Source: Chloroflexota bacterium (GTDB lineage Bacteria > Chloroflexota > Anaerolineae > Promineifilales > Promineifilaceae). From it: a stretch of DNA of 26,216 nucleotides. Under the pieces are notes generated by a model. It was not told the origin of the DNA and did not search any database. It saw only the letters and a program-made list of their open reading frames with translations. Positions 1 to 7,284 of the stretch are shown piece by piece. Positions within the stretch are counted from its first letter, which is position 1. The number at the start of each line of letters is the position of its first letter. The DNA lies in NCBI GenBank assembly GCA_024223125.1, contig JAAEOP010000063.1, positions 1-26,216 of the forward strand, read 5' to 3'. The position numbers were made by a program, and so were the translations under genes.

Positions 1-326
1 ATAAGAACTCTCCTGTTGTTCCAATCTAATGTATTTCCCTGAAGGGGTACAACTTTTATTATGTGTTATGTTTTTAAGGGGGTATATGTTGATTTTCTCT
101 TGAGATTTTAGCTTCACCCTGATAATAAAAACGAGATTCAAGTAGAGAAAATAATCACAATCTCCAAGTTGTTAGTGGCTCCCTATTATGATGTTTAATT
201 TCATTTTAGGCAACGGAGATTTTCTGGTGATGATACATGCCGCGTTGTGCCAAGAAATAATAGAATTTCTTGGCACACTATATGGTCTTCCTTGAGCATT
301 TCTGTTTTAATAGTGAGTAGAAGATT
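1..326. other. Upstream AT-rich region without a gene
   Basis: I see no convincing coding sequence or tRNA in this AT-rich stretch. It contains one perfect hairpin at 246-277, described separately, and a weak promoter-like pair, TTGAGA at 100-105 and GATAAT at 121-126, whose spacing of 15 bp is short. It probably holds the promoter and 5' untranslated region of the phosphorylase gene that starts at 327. The ACGGCCGT octamer found throughout most of the window is absent here. Confidence 0.5.
246..277. repeat. Perfect 13-bp hairpin upstream of the phosphorylase
   Basis: TGTGCCAAGAAAT at 246-258 and its exact reverse complement at 265-277 flank a 6-nt loop. No T-tract follows on either strand within a few bases, so it is not a standard intrinsic terminator. 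It lies about 50 bp before the start codon at 327. It could be an operator, an mRNA leader structure or the end of an upstream transcript. Confidence 0.6.
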
Positions 327-1073
327 ATGTCAAAATTATTACCACATACAAAACTTTTGCCTGGTAGTGTGAGTACGATCGTACTGGTTTGTGGCGATCC
401 AGCGCGGGCAACTAAAATTTCTGAATTCTTGGATGAGCCGGAACTGTTGGCCGATTATCGTGAATATCGCACTTACCGGGGTGGGTATAACGGCCGTACT
501 GTGACCGTGTGTTCCCATGGCATCGGCTCTCCAGGTGCAGCCATCGCTTTTGAAGAATTGATAGTAGCTGGAGCGAAGGCGATTATTCGGGTGGGAAGCT
601 GTGGCGGTATTCGGGCCGATATTCAGGCGGGTGATCTGGTGATTGCCACAGCGGCGGTGGACAATACAGGTTACGGTCGTGAAGTAGCTCCTTCTGGATT
701 TCCAGCTGTAGCAGATGTAAATGTGATCCGGAATTTGCAGCAGGCAGCGGGGGAGCGACCGTATCATGCTGGTCTAGTACTGACACAAGATGCTTTTTAT
801 GGGGGCATAGCTACCCCTTTTGCACCCGATTTCCGGCTGATGGACCAAGCCAATGTGCTGGCGGTGGAAATGGAGTGTGCCGCATTGTTTATTATTGGCA
901 GCTTGCGCCAGGTTCAAACTGGCGCTGTTTTGGCGGTGGATGGAAATGTCTTGCATGTTGAGGAAATGATGGGAACATTTAATCCACATACGGCCGTTGT
1001 GCAGCAAGCAACCACGGCCGCTATTCAAATCGCTTTAGACGCTATGGTGAGATTAGAAGATGAATTTGGCTGA
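327..1073 (+). CDS. Nucleoside phosphorylase (PNP/UDP family 1)
   Basis: A 248-residue protein, the usual length for the PNP_UDP_1 family, which cleaves purine nucleosides or uridine with phosphate to give free base and (deoxy)ribose-1-phosphate in the cytoplasm. Visible motifs are the N-terminal phosphate-binding VCGDPARA, the RVGSCGG core (about 88-94), the VEMECAAL motif that binds the ribose hydroxyls (about 178-185), and LAVDGN near 200, where the catalytic Asp of purine phosphorylases would be expected. That Asp hints at purine rather than uridine specificity, but this is inference. The ATG at 327 has only a weak purine-rich Shine-Dalgarno. The stop overlaps the next gene by 14 nt, so the two are probably co-transcribed. 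Confidence 0.85.
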   Translation: MSKLLPHTKLLPGSVSTIVLVCGDPARATKISEFLDEPELLADYREYRTYRGGYNGRTVTVCSHGIGSPGAAIAFEELIVAGAKAIIRVGSCGGIRADIQAGDLVIATAAVDNTGYGREVAPSGFPAVADVNVIRNLQQAAGERPYHAGLVLTQDAFYGGIATPFAPDFRLMDQANVLAVEMECAALFIIGSLRQVQTGAVLAVDGNVLHVEEMMGTFNPHTAVVQQATTAAIQIALDAMVRLEDEFG

Positions 1074-1803
1074 ACGACAACGCGGTATTAGACATTTACT
1101 AGATGAACAAAATCCGGCTGATGCGATGGCTGCTTATTTCGCTTTCTATCATGACGAGGCCAAGACAATTTTGCGGCCGTATCCATCTGAAACTAACCGG
1201 GCTGAAGGGTACGTTTGTCTCTCTCGCACGGGAATGGATTTGTTTAGGAAGTTGGTTACAATGCGTTTGCCTTTGTCCGATATGCAGGCCAGTACTGATT
1301 TGATTTACCAGGCGATGCAGCCGGGATCGGCCGTGATCCTTAGCATTCCTGAACCATATAACCCGCTCATTCAAGCTTTATTTGAGGTTGCCTCAGAAGA
1401 AAAACTACGATTATTTGCTCTGCGAGCTACCCGGTTTGAACCGATCATCAATGTCCTAATTACGCAGGATAGGGGGGCGAATGGGCTGCCTCGCTTTCTT
1501 ATTCGTGATCGGCAAAATAGCAATGTGGCAGCAGCTTCGGCAGGATTGAACTGGCAGACTCGTCGCTTCGCAGAAATCTCAGTAAATACCCATCCACAAT
1601 ACCGGCGGCAGGGTTACGGCCGTAGTGTGGTGGCGGCGATGGCAAACTATTTATTGAGTAACGGCCGTACCCCACTTTACGCCGTTTCAGAAGGGAATCA
1701 GGCCTCTATCCAGCTGGCCCAACAAGTCGGATTCCAGGACACATTAGTCCGGCAAATGATGATTCAGGGTAGCCTAAAACCTCCGCTCCAAGCAAGAAAA
1801 TAA
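1060..1803 (+). CDS. GNAT-family N-acetyltransferase
   Basis: A 247-residue protein whose C-terminal half carries the GNAT fold signature. EISVNTHPQYRRQGYG (about 170-188) contains the R/Q-x-x-G-x-G acetyl-CoA pyrophosphate loop, followed by a helix and the AVSEGNQASIQLAQQVGF motif typical of motif B. The first 120 residues are not recognised from sequence alone and may form a separate substrate domain. It starts inside the 3' end of the phosphorylase gene (14-nt overlap), suggesting translational coupling. The substrate is unknown; the neighbour hints at nucleoside or small-metabolite chemistry, but that is weak. The gene contains two ACGGCCGT octamers. Confidence 0.8.
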   Translation: MNLAERQRGIRHLLDEQNPADAMAAYFAFYHDEAKTILRPYPSETNRAEGYVCLSRTGMDLFRKLVTMRLPLSDMQASTDLIYQAMQPGSAVILSIPEPYNPLIQALFEVASEEKLRLFALRATRFEPIINVLITQDRGANGLPRFLIRDRQNSNVAAASAGLNWQTRRFAEISVNTHPQYRRQGYGRSVVAAMANYLLSNGRTPLYAVSEGNQASIQLAQQVGFQDTLVRQMMIQGSLKPPLQARK

Positions 1804-1875
1804 GTTTCCTTTTCTTCACATTAGGTTTCACGCTTCATTCATAGACATCCCCCCCCAAGAATGTTAACTTTTCAG

Positions 1876-1897
1876 CATATCAAACTGTACTGATATG
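1876..1897. promoter_or_regulatory. Dyad, possible operator upstream of the cold-shock gene
   Basis: CATATCA at 1876-1882 and TGATATG at 1891-1897 form a perfect 7-bp inverted repeat around an 8-nt centre. It lies about 125 bp before the cold-shock start, in a 220-bp intergenic region that also holds a run of nine C residues near 1849-1857. The size fits a dimeric regulator site, but no regulator is identified. Confidence 0.3.
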
Positions 1898-2022
1898 TAG
1901 AAGGCAGTGTATTGGTAGTTTTATGCTTTTAGCTTTGGAGCGCTACTTTGTGAGCAGCTTCCACCAGAACGCTATCAAACTGGCCTGGATTGAAATCACT
2001 AAAAAGTGTTGTGGAGGATAAT

Positions 2023-2259
2023 ATGATGATGTCAAAATTAACGGGAGTAGTCAAATGGTTTAGCCGTCTAAAAGGGTATGGGTTTATTAACCCTGATGAT
2101 GGTGGACAAGAGGTTTTTGTTCATTACTCAGCCATTGACGGTGAAGGGTATCGCAATTTATACGAAGGTGATCGTGTGGAATTTGAGATGGTAGACAAAG
2201 GGCGCGGTCCTCAAGCGCAAAAAGTTGTTTCTCGCCGCAGTTACAGCCCATCTGAATAA
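2023..2259 (+). CDS. CspA-family cold-shock protein
   Basis: A 78-residue single cold-shock domain that binds single-stranded RNA or DNA and acts as an RNA chaperone. RNP1 (KGYGFI, 17-22) and RNP2 (VFVHY, 31-35) are both intact, as is the N-terminal TGVVKWF strand. The start is chosen because GGAGG at 2013-2017 sits 5 to 8 nt before the ATG triplets at 2023 and 2026; an upstream in-frame TTG at 1990 has no such site. A long untranslated leader would fit cold-shock mRNA regulation, but I cannot confirm one. A strong hairpin with a T-rich tail follows at 2335-2384. The C-terminal RRSYSPSE tail is slightly longer than in the shortest Csp proteins. Confidence 0.93.
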   Translation: MMMSKLTGVVKWFSRLKGYGFINPDDGGQEVFVHYSAIDGEGYRNLYEGDRVEFEMVDKGRGPQAQKVVSRRSYSPSE

Positions 2260-2334
2260 TAGCAACAACGATCAGAGCTGTATAAACCTGGATCCAAACT
2301 GTTCAATTGAAATTAAAGACTCCAGCGTTCTGGT

Positions 2335-2384
2335 AACCTCCCCCAAACCTTTTCTATGCGGAGAATTTGGGGGAGGTTTTGTTT
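2335..2384 (+). terminator. Terminator-like 13-bp hairpin overlapping the next gene's RBS
   Basis: AACCTCCCCCAAA at 2335-2347 pairs perfectly with TTTGGGGGAGGTT at 2366-2378 across an 18-nt loop and is followed by TTTTGTTT. This has the form of a Rho-independent terminator for the cold-shock gene. The 3' arm also contains GGGGGAGG (2369-2376), the only Shine-Dalgarno-like sequence before the response-regulator ATG at 2389. When folded, the stem would hide that site. Confidence 0.75.
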
Positions 2385-2388
2385 ACAT

Positions 2389-2769
2389 ATGACACAGGCA
2401 AACAAAATCTTAGTTGTAGATGATGAAGTTTCATTGGTACAGCTTTGCCAAATTATTTTGGAAGATTCGGGCTATCGGGTGCGCGGAGCTGTCACTGGTT
2501 CTGAAGCGCTTCATCTTATCGAAGAAGAGATGCCGGACCTCGTCTTATTAGATGTCATGATGCCCGGTATGGACGGTATGGAAGTTTGCCAACAGATTCG
2601 CGCACAGTATACAGACACACGGCCGTTTGTCCTCATGTATACTGCTGATGATCGTGAACGCACCCGCCAGAATTGCCTTGAGGCTGGCGCTAACGATCTC
2701 ATAACCAAAGATGTTCCTGTACACGAACTTGCTTCAACAATAGACAGGTTTATGACTGGCTATTGTTGA
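2389..2769 (+). CDS. Single-domain response regulator (CheY-like)
   Basis: A 126-residue receiver domain with no output domain. The acidic pocket (D11, D12), phospho-acceptor D55 in LLDVMMPGMDG, T85 and K107 are all present. The usual K-P-F after the last strand is K-D-V-P, so the cis-proline is displaced. The start at 2389 is chosen because receiver homology begins a few residues later; an upstream ATG at 2356 lies in the loop of the hairpin at 2335-2384. Without a kinase next door, its partner is unknown; it could act in a phosphorelay or by protein-protein contacts. Confidence 0.88.
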   Translation: MTQANKILVVDDEVSLVQLCQIILEDSGYRVRGAVTGSEALHLIEEEMPDLVLLDVMMPGMDGMEVCQQIRAQYTDTRPFVLMYTADDRERTRQNCLEAGANDLITKDVPVHELASTIDRFMTGYC

Positions 2770-2783
2770 AATGGTTCTTCTCC

Positions 2784-3962
2784 CTAAAGTTTATTCAAAA
2801 AAGTTTGCGTAAGTGCCTGACTCTGGTTCCCAAACCGCACTAAAATATCTACTAGAAGTGGGAAGTGCATAAACCATTTCTGCATGCGATAAGATGATTG
2901 CATGGTCGTCCACATTTCATCATGACACAGGGACTCATATATTTTCAAGGCGTCGTAAGACACATCCCCATTTTTTAGAGCCACATCCGTAATATTGGCT
3001 GCGAATTCGGCCGAGACAAATGAATTGTGTATACCTCCACCCGTAATGGGATTGATGAAGCCGGCCGCATCTCCCACTAATAAAGCGCCGTCAAAAGCAT
3101 GTTGCATATGTGGTTGTGAACCAAAGTTGAGCTGCCAACTGGAAATATTATTCAATACGCCGCCTTGTTTTAAGCGGGGCTTAATGGTTGGCATTTGTAA
3201 AAATTCTCGTAACATCTTTTCTAAATTAAGTTTATGTTCCCGGAATTGATCTAATCTTATGCCCAGGCCAATATTGGCACGGTCATTGCCCAAGGGGAAA
3301 ATCCAGGCATAACCAGGCAAAATGTCCTTATACAAGTAAAATTCTGCTTCATGGGGCAACTCTTCTAAATCCTCAATATAAGCTCGAATAGCGACCGCGC
3401 GATGTTTATCTTTGTGGCGCTCTTGTTTTGGTCTCAAATTGCGAGTCAATATCGATGTGACGCCATCGGCCCCAATTGTCATTTTGGCCCGGAAATTGGT
3501 TATGCTGCCATTAGTTTGGGCTTGCACCCCAACGATTTTCCCTTTTTCGATGATAGGTTTTTTTGCTTGAGCTATGCAGAATTCAGCGCCAGACTCAACC
3601 GCATGTTGTTGGATGAGGTGATCAAATTGCATGCGCGGGGCGATATAAGAATTTGCTCCCTCTTTGCCCGGTTCCAAATCGGCGTGAATTTCATACCCTC
3701 GCGGGGAAGCGATAAGCAAACTTTCTATGTTATAGAACTCATGACGTTTTATGGCTGCGTTAACTTTGTCTTTCATGCCGTAGCGCCATAGTTGTTCAAT
3801 GGCTCCTGCTGGAACGGCATCGCCACATGTTTTGTCACGAGGAAAATCTTCGCGGTCTAACAGTAAAACATCATACCCTTTTTGGGCTAGAACTGTGGCT
3901 GTCATAGACCCAGCCGGGCCAGCCCCAACAACAATGACATCCCGTTCTTTTGTATCAATCAT
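2784..3962 (-). CDS. Geranylgeranyl-reductase-family FAD oxidoreductase
   Basis: A protein of about 392 residues of the GGR/ChlP family, flavoproteins that reduce prenyl chains in lipids, quinones or chlorophyll. It has the N-terminal Rossmann motif GAGPAG (13-18), the family-typical DKTCGDAVP about 45 residues in, and the second FAD motif LLVGDAAGFINPITGGGI. The start ATG at 3962 follows GAGG with a 7-nt gap; a GTG one codon earlier is an alternative. No photosynthesis gene is nearby, so membrane isoprenoid or menaquinone side-chain reduction is likelier than chlorophyll, by inference. The gene lacks the ACGGCCGT octamer and is convergent with the response regulator, 14 bp away. Confidence 0.82.
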   Translation of the reverse strand: MIDTKERDVIVVGAGPAGSMTATVLAQKGYDVLLLDREDFPRDKTCGDAVPAGAIEQLWRYGMKDKVNAAIKRHEFYNIESLLIASPRGYEIHADLEPGKEGANSYIAPRMQFDHLIQQHAVESGAEFCIAQAKKPIIEKGKIVGVQAQTNGSITNFRAKMTIGADGVTSILTRNLRPKQERHKDKHRAVAIRAYIEDLEELPHEAEFYLYKDILPGYAWIFPLGNDRANIGLGIRLDQFREHKLNLEKMLREFLQMPTIKPRLKQGGVLNNISSWQLNFGSQPHMQHAFDGALLVGDAAGFINPITGGGIHNSFVSAEFAANITDVALKNGDVSYDALKIYESLCHDEMWTTMQSSYRMQKWFMHFPLLVDILVRFGNQSQALTQTFLNKL

Positions 3963-4055
3963 CACTTTTCCTCTTTATTGTTGGTTTGAAGCAAACTACA
4001 TATATTTGCCTCGTGCAAGGTTCTTAAATTTGTAACTATACAGCTATCTCTCGAC

Positions 4056-4126
4056 TGTCATACCCACGAAGGCGGGTATCCACTTGTGTAACATAAAAAT
4101 GGATTTCTGCCTTTGCGGGAATAACA
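4056..4126. repeat. Palindromic intergenic repeat (REP/MITE-like)
   Basis: Two 27-nt arms, 4056-4082 and 4100-4126, are imperfect reverse complements around a 17-nt loop. The arms begin TGTCATACCC and end GGGAATAACA. The pattern of a tri-C block and a GGCGGGTATCCA core resembles widespread palindromic intergenic repeats in many bacteria. It lies between two minus-strand genes and could fold as a hairpin in the transcript. Confidence 0.65.
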
Positions 4127-4161
4127 TGCTAACTTTGTAGAATTGGCAAAGGTATCGCTAA

Positions 4162-4629
4162 TTACAACCCATTTTCCTGGCATATGGTTTCTAGCAATCC
4201 CAGGCAACCATCTTTGACCAGTTGGTAGACGTATTCAAAGTTGCTCGAATAGTATGGGTCTGGTACGTTGCGCTCTGTGGTCTGTGAAGCAAAATCGAGC
4301 AGGCGAACGATGTTGGGCTGACGGCCGTAACGCCCTTCCAAATCGCGTCTATTACTTTCATCCATCACAACCAAGTAGCTGTGGGACTGGCCTATATCAC
4401 TGGGGCTAATCTGGCGGGAACGGCCGTTATACTGAATATCATGTTGGCGTAAAATCTGGCGTGTACCCCGATGTGCCTTTTCGCCCACATGATATGCTCC
4501 CGTTCCCGCAGAATCTACACTGATTTGGTTAGTCAAACCTGCTTCCTCAACCAATCCTTGAAAAATAGCCTCTGCCATAGGAGAGCGGCATATATTCCCT
4601 AAACAAACAAATAAAACATGTACAGTCAT
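4162..4629 (-). CDS. Low-molecular-weight protein-tyrosine phosphatase
   Basis: A 155-residue protein, standard for the LMW-PTP family that dephosphorylates phosphotyrosine (related to arsenate reductases). The P-loop C9-LGNIC-R15-S is at the N-terminus, and the general-acid Asp is D124 in VPDPYY, a close match to the family DPYY motif. GAGG precedes the ATG at 4629 by about 5 nt. It lies downstream of rnpB on the same strand, with a hairpin between them. In bacteria such enzymes often act with tyrosine kinases of polysaccharide export; none is in this window, so the substrate is open. Confidence 0.93.
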   Translation of the reverse strand: MTVHVLFVCLGNICRSPMAEAIFQGLVEEAGLTNQISVDSAGTGAYHVGEKAHRGTRQILRQHDIQYNGRSRQISPSDIGQSHSYLVVMDESNRRDLEGRYGRQPNIVRLLDFASQTTERNVPDPYYSSNFEYVYQLVKDGCLGLLETICQENGL

Positions 4630-4651
4630 AAAACCTCGGTGTTTAGATTTC

Positions 4652-4696
4652 AGAAAGCAGCCTCCTTTCGCTCATAGAAAAAGGTTGCTGCTTTCT
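4652..4696 (-). terminator. Hairpin between rnpB and the phosphatase gene
   Basis: AGAAAGCAGC at 4652-4661 pairs perfectly with GCTGCTTTCT at 4687-4696. It lies just past the 3' end of the RNase P RNA on the minus strand, so it probably ends that transcript. A T-rich run (TTGTTATTTTT) follows on the plus strand, while the minus-strand side has little U-tract, so the orientation of termination is uncertain. Confidence 0.45.
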
Positions 4697-4704
4697 TGTT
4701 ATTT

Positions 4705-5120
4705 TTGCCAAGTTAGCCTATAAGCCGCATTCTGTAATCGTTTGTTGCCAAACGACGGTGATCATCTATCTGGGAGTACCATTGCTGATACCCTCGTGCA
4801 ACCTACCCGGATGTCAGACGGAACGAGCAGCCCCGCAGGTAGTTGACGCAAGCCCCAACCACCTTCCATCCTGCTTGGTTTTGCTCCCGGTGGGGTTTGC
4901 CTGGCCAGCCGCATTGCTGCCGCTGCCGGTGGTCTCTTACACCACCGTTTCACCCTCGCCGGTGAAAACAACAATTTGCTGTTTTCAGGGTGGCAATATA
5001 CCTCTCTGTTGCACTTGCCGTCGGGTTGCCCCGCCCGGCCGTTAGCCGGCGCCGTGCTCTGTAGAGTGCGGACTTTCCTCAACTGAAGTTTCAGCCGCGA
5101 TCACCCAGCCAACTTGACAA
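4705..5120 (-). ncRNA. rnpB: RNase P RNA, bacterial class A
   Basis: The catalytic RNA of RNase P, which removes the 5' leader of pre-tRNAs. Read on the minus strand, the conserved 5' core GAGGAAAGUCCGCACUC lies near 5080-5064, and the conserved 3' end AGAAUGCGGCUUAUAGGC near 4733-4716. Between them are the expected GGGCAACCCG and GAUAGAUGAUCACC-type elements. The ends pair as helix P1: AAGUUGGC (5115-5108) with GCUAACUU (4717-4710), extendable by several pairs outward. Length near 415 nt fits class A. Open reading frames across the region are therefore spurious. End positions are approximate. Confidence 0.93.
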
Positions 5121-5124
5121 ACTG

Positions 5125-5153
5125 ATCATATCGTTGGGCGGTCAACGATGCAA
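5125..5153 (-). promoter_or_regulatory. Predicted rnpB promoter
   Basis: On the minus strand, TTGCAT (5153-5148) and TATGAT (5130-5125) are separated by 17 bp. The implied start near 5118 agrees with the 5' end deduced from the P1 helix. The spacer holds a TCGTTG/CAACGA dyad that could be an operator. Confidence 0.5.
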
Positions 5154-5161
5154 ATGAAAAA

Positions 5162-5191
5162 TTGACACAGATATAATTTAGTTGTTACAAT
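5162..5191 (+). promoter_or_regulatory. Predicted promoter of the DAHP synthase gene
   Basis: A consensus -35 TTGACA at 5162-5167 and TACAAT (5 of 6) at 5186-5191 are separated by 18 bp. Transcription would start near 5198, before the ATG at 5225. It is back to back with the predicted rnpB promoter. Confidence 0.6.
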
Positions 5192-5224
5192 TCGTTCAGA
5201 AAATATTGAAAGTTGCTTAGACAT

Positions 5225-6055
5225 ATGAAAGGAAAATTGATTGTGAACACGACAATTGAAATGAAAGCGGCCGCGACCCTGATACCTGATCTAACCATTG
5301 GTAGTAATGATCTTACATTGATGCTCGGTCCTTGTTCAGTAGAAAGCTATGCCCAAACAAGGGCTGTTGCCGAGGTTTTGGTACGAACCGGCGTCCGAAT
5401 TATGCGTGGTGGAGCGTTCAAGCCCCGCACCTCGCCAGACAGCTTTCAGGGTTTAGGTGAGCGGGGATTGGAAATATTGCGTGATGTGGCTGATGAATTT
5501 GGTCTGTTGGTTATTACCGAAGCATTAGCTGTTAAGCATGTGCCTGTAGTTGCTCAATATGCTGATATTGTTCAGATTGGCAGCCGTAACATGCAGCATT
5601 ATCCGCTGTTATGGGCAGTAGGAGAACAGGACAAACCGGTGTTGTTAAAACGTGGGTTTATGTCAACCATTGATGAGTGGCTAAAAGCGGCGCAACATAT
5701 TGAGAGTCGGGGCAATGAGAACATCATTTTGTGTGAACGAGGTATTCGCACCTTTGAAACGGCCACACGTAACACCCTAGACACAAATGCCATTGCTTAC
5801 ATAAAGCAGCTCGCACCTTATCCGATCATCGCTGATCCCAGCCATGCTACAGGACGGGCTAATCTGGTGTTTGCAGTGGCGCGGGCAGCCGTAGCAGCGG
5901 GCGCTGATGGTTTGCTGGTGGAGTTTCACCCTAATCCGGCCGCAGCATTATCAGATGGTGAGCAGTCGCTTCCCCTTAGCCAACTGCCGCAGTTCGTTAA
6001 TGAGGTGACGCGAATTGCTCAGGCGATGGATAGAGGCGGTAGGATGTTTGGTTGA
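5225..6055 (+). CDS. aroF: 3-deoxy-7-phosphoheptulonate (DAHP) synthase, type I beta
   Basis: A 276-residue enzyme condensing phosphoenolpyruvate and erythrose-4-phosphate, the first step of the shikimate pathway. The KDO8P/DAHP-synthase TIM barrel is clear: LGPCSVES, RGGAFKPRTSP, ITEALAVKHVP, QIGSRNMQHYPLL, KRGFMST, ERGIRTFE, PSHATGR and LLVEFHPNP follow in order with the metal-binding Cys, His, Glu and Asp positions. Only a short N-terminal extension is present, so there is no ferredoxin-like or chorismate-mutase regulatory domain, and feedback control at this protein may be weak. The GTG at 5243 (AAAGGA upstream) is an alternative start to the ATG at 5225. The symbol is used for the family; aroG or aroA(G) are also applied. 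Confidence 0.9.
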   Translation: MKGKLIVNTTIEMKAAATLIPDLTIGSNDLTLMLGPCSVESYAQTRAVAEVLVRTGVRIMRGGAFKPRTSPDSFQGLGERGLEILRDVADEFGLLVITEALAVKHVPVVAQYADIVQIGSRNMQHYPLLWAVGEQDKPVLLKRGFMSTIDEWLKAAQHIESRGNENIILCERGIRTFETATRNTLDTNAIAYIKQLAPYPIIADPSHATGRANLVFAVARAAVAAGADGLLVEFHPNPAAALSDGEQSLPLSQLPQFVNEVTRIAQAMDRGGRMFG

Positions 6056-6109
6056 CAACGGCCGACACCCGATGAACAATTAACCCAAACTAAACAATGG
6101 AGGATACTT

Positions 6110-6985
6110 GTGAAATTTATTGATCTTACAATCCCATTAGGGATAGGAACCCCACCCTGGCCTACTTATGAACCACTGCAGGTGAAGTATTTCAAACGTC
6201 TGGCGCCTAATGGAGCGAACGGCCAACTTGTAACCCACAGCAACCATGTAGGAACCCACCTAGACGGTGAAATCCACTTTTATACGCCGGGAAAAGATAT
6301 AGCTCAACTAGATTTTGATTTTTTGGCCGGTGAGGCCGCCATTGTAGATTTAAGCGATGTATGCGGCGATTATGATGTGTATACCCCGGAGATGATTGAA
6401 GATCGTGTAGACGTGCGAGAAGGGGATATTCTCATTATTCACACCGGCTACCATCATTTTGGCTGGGATCAGCCTTATGGAAATGAAGTACGGTATATGG
6501 TCATGCACCCTGGCCCAGATGCTCGTTTTGCTGAATGGTGTATTGACAAAAAAATCAAATGGATTGGCGTGGATTGTGGCAGCGCCGATCATCCTATGAA
6601 CACTAAAATTAGGGATTGGATGCCAGCCCAAGCAGAAGACGCAGATCGGTATTTCCGGGAGAAGTACGGTAAGCCGTTGGCCGACTACTTTACCAAAGAT
6701 ATGTACCAGATGATGCACCTATGGATGTTTGACAAAGGTATTATCCATGCAGAATGTGTGGGTGGGGATATTGATTTGCTGGTGAACCGGCGGGTGCAGG
6801 TGGGCTGTTTTCCCTGGCGCTTTGTAGACGGCGAAGCTAGCATTGCCCGTATTGTGGCTATGGTGGATGATGATGAGTATGAGACGCTTATGCAGAAAAA
6901 AGCAACGATGCCCAAAACCAAATTTGGCGACTGTTATGATCCGGTGCATGTTGAACGTTTAGGGGGGCGGGGTAGCGTTTATTAG
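6110..6985 (+). CDS. Cyclase-family metal-dependent hydrolase (kynurenine formamidase-like)
   Basis: A 291-residue member of the cyclase family (PF04199), which includes KynB-type formamidases and polyketide-cyclase-like enzymes. The metal site motif H-x-G-T-H-x-D is intact as NHVGTHLDGEIHF (45-57). A later GVDCGSADHPMN segment matches the second conserved block. It is longer than KynB (about 210 residues), with extra sequence in the C-terminal half, so kynurenine formamidase activity should not be assumed. It starts with GTG at 6110 behind TGGAGGA. It lies 54 bp after DAHP synthase and may share its transcript; a link to aromatic metabolism is possible but unproven. Confidence 0.8.
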   Translation: MKFIDLTIPLGIGTPPWPTYEPLQVKYFKRLAPNGANGQLVTHSNHVGTHLDGEIHFYTPGKDIAQLDFDFLAGEAAIVDLSDVCGDYDVYTPEMIEDRVDVREGDILIIHTGYHHFGWDQPYGNEVRYMVMHPGPDARFAEWCIDKKIKWIGVDCGSADHPMNTKIRDWMPAQAEDADRYFREKYGKPLADYFTKDMYQMMHLWMFDKGIIHAECVGGDIDLLVNRRVQVGCFPWRFVDGEASIARIVAMVDDDEYETLMQKKATMPKTKFGDCYDPVHVERLGGRGSVY

Positions 6986-7284
6986 AGAAACTGCTCGGGT
7001 CTGGGCGAAGCAGGATACGGCCGTGCAGACCGGATAAAAGCGGGTAGACGGCCGTCGTCTAGCCTATGTAGAATCATTGTGCCAGGAAATAACGGGGGAT
7101 GCGGTCCGGGTTCAAACCATGTCTCGGATGCTTGACGTCATTTTGGTGGGCGATGAACAGATGCAGCCACCCTACTGGGTTGCACCGGTTTCAGAATCCC
7201 ATCTGTCTGCTTATTTGGGGGTGGTAGTAGAGCAGTTGGCACACGGTCGCCGGTTCCATGTAATTACCATTGTCCATAGGTTAT
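6986..7284. other. Intergenic region, no supported gene
   Basis: This stretch lies between the convergent cyclase and histidine-kinase genes. It holds two ACGGCCGT octamers near 7019 and 7048, the second inside a small TAGACG/CGTCTA hairpin. A 75-codon frame at 7077-7304 begins with TTG, has no Shine-Dalgarno and overlaps the kinase 3' end; I do not count it as a gene. Confidence 0.5.

Noticed and set aside
1990..2022. Longer cold-shock protein starting at TTG 1990
   Set aside because: The Shine-Dalgarno GGAGG lies inside this stretch and serves the ATG cluster at 2023-2029.
4758..5082. Reading frames on both strands across 4758-5082
   Set aside because: They lie wholly within the RNase P RNA, whose conserved core, 3' end and P1 pairing are clear.
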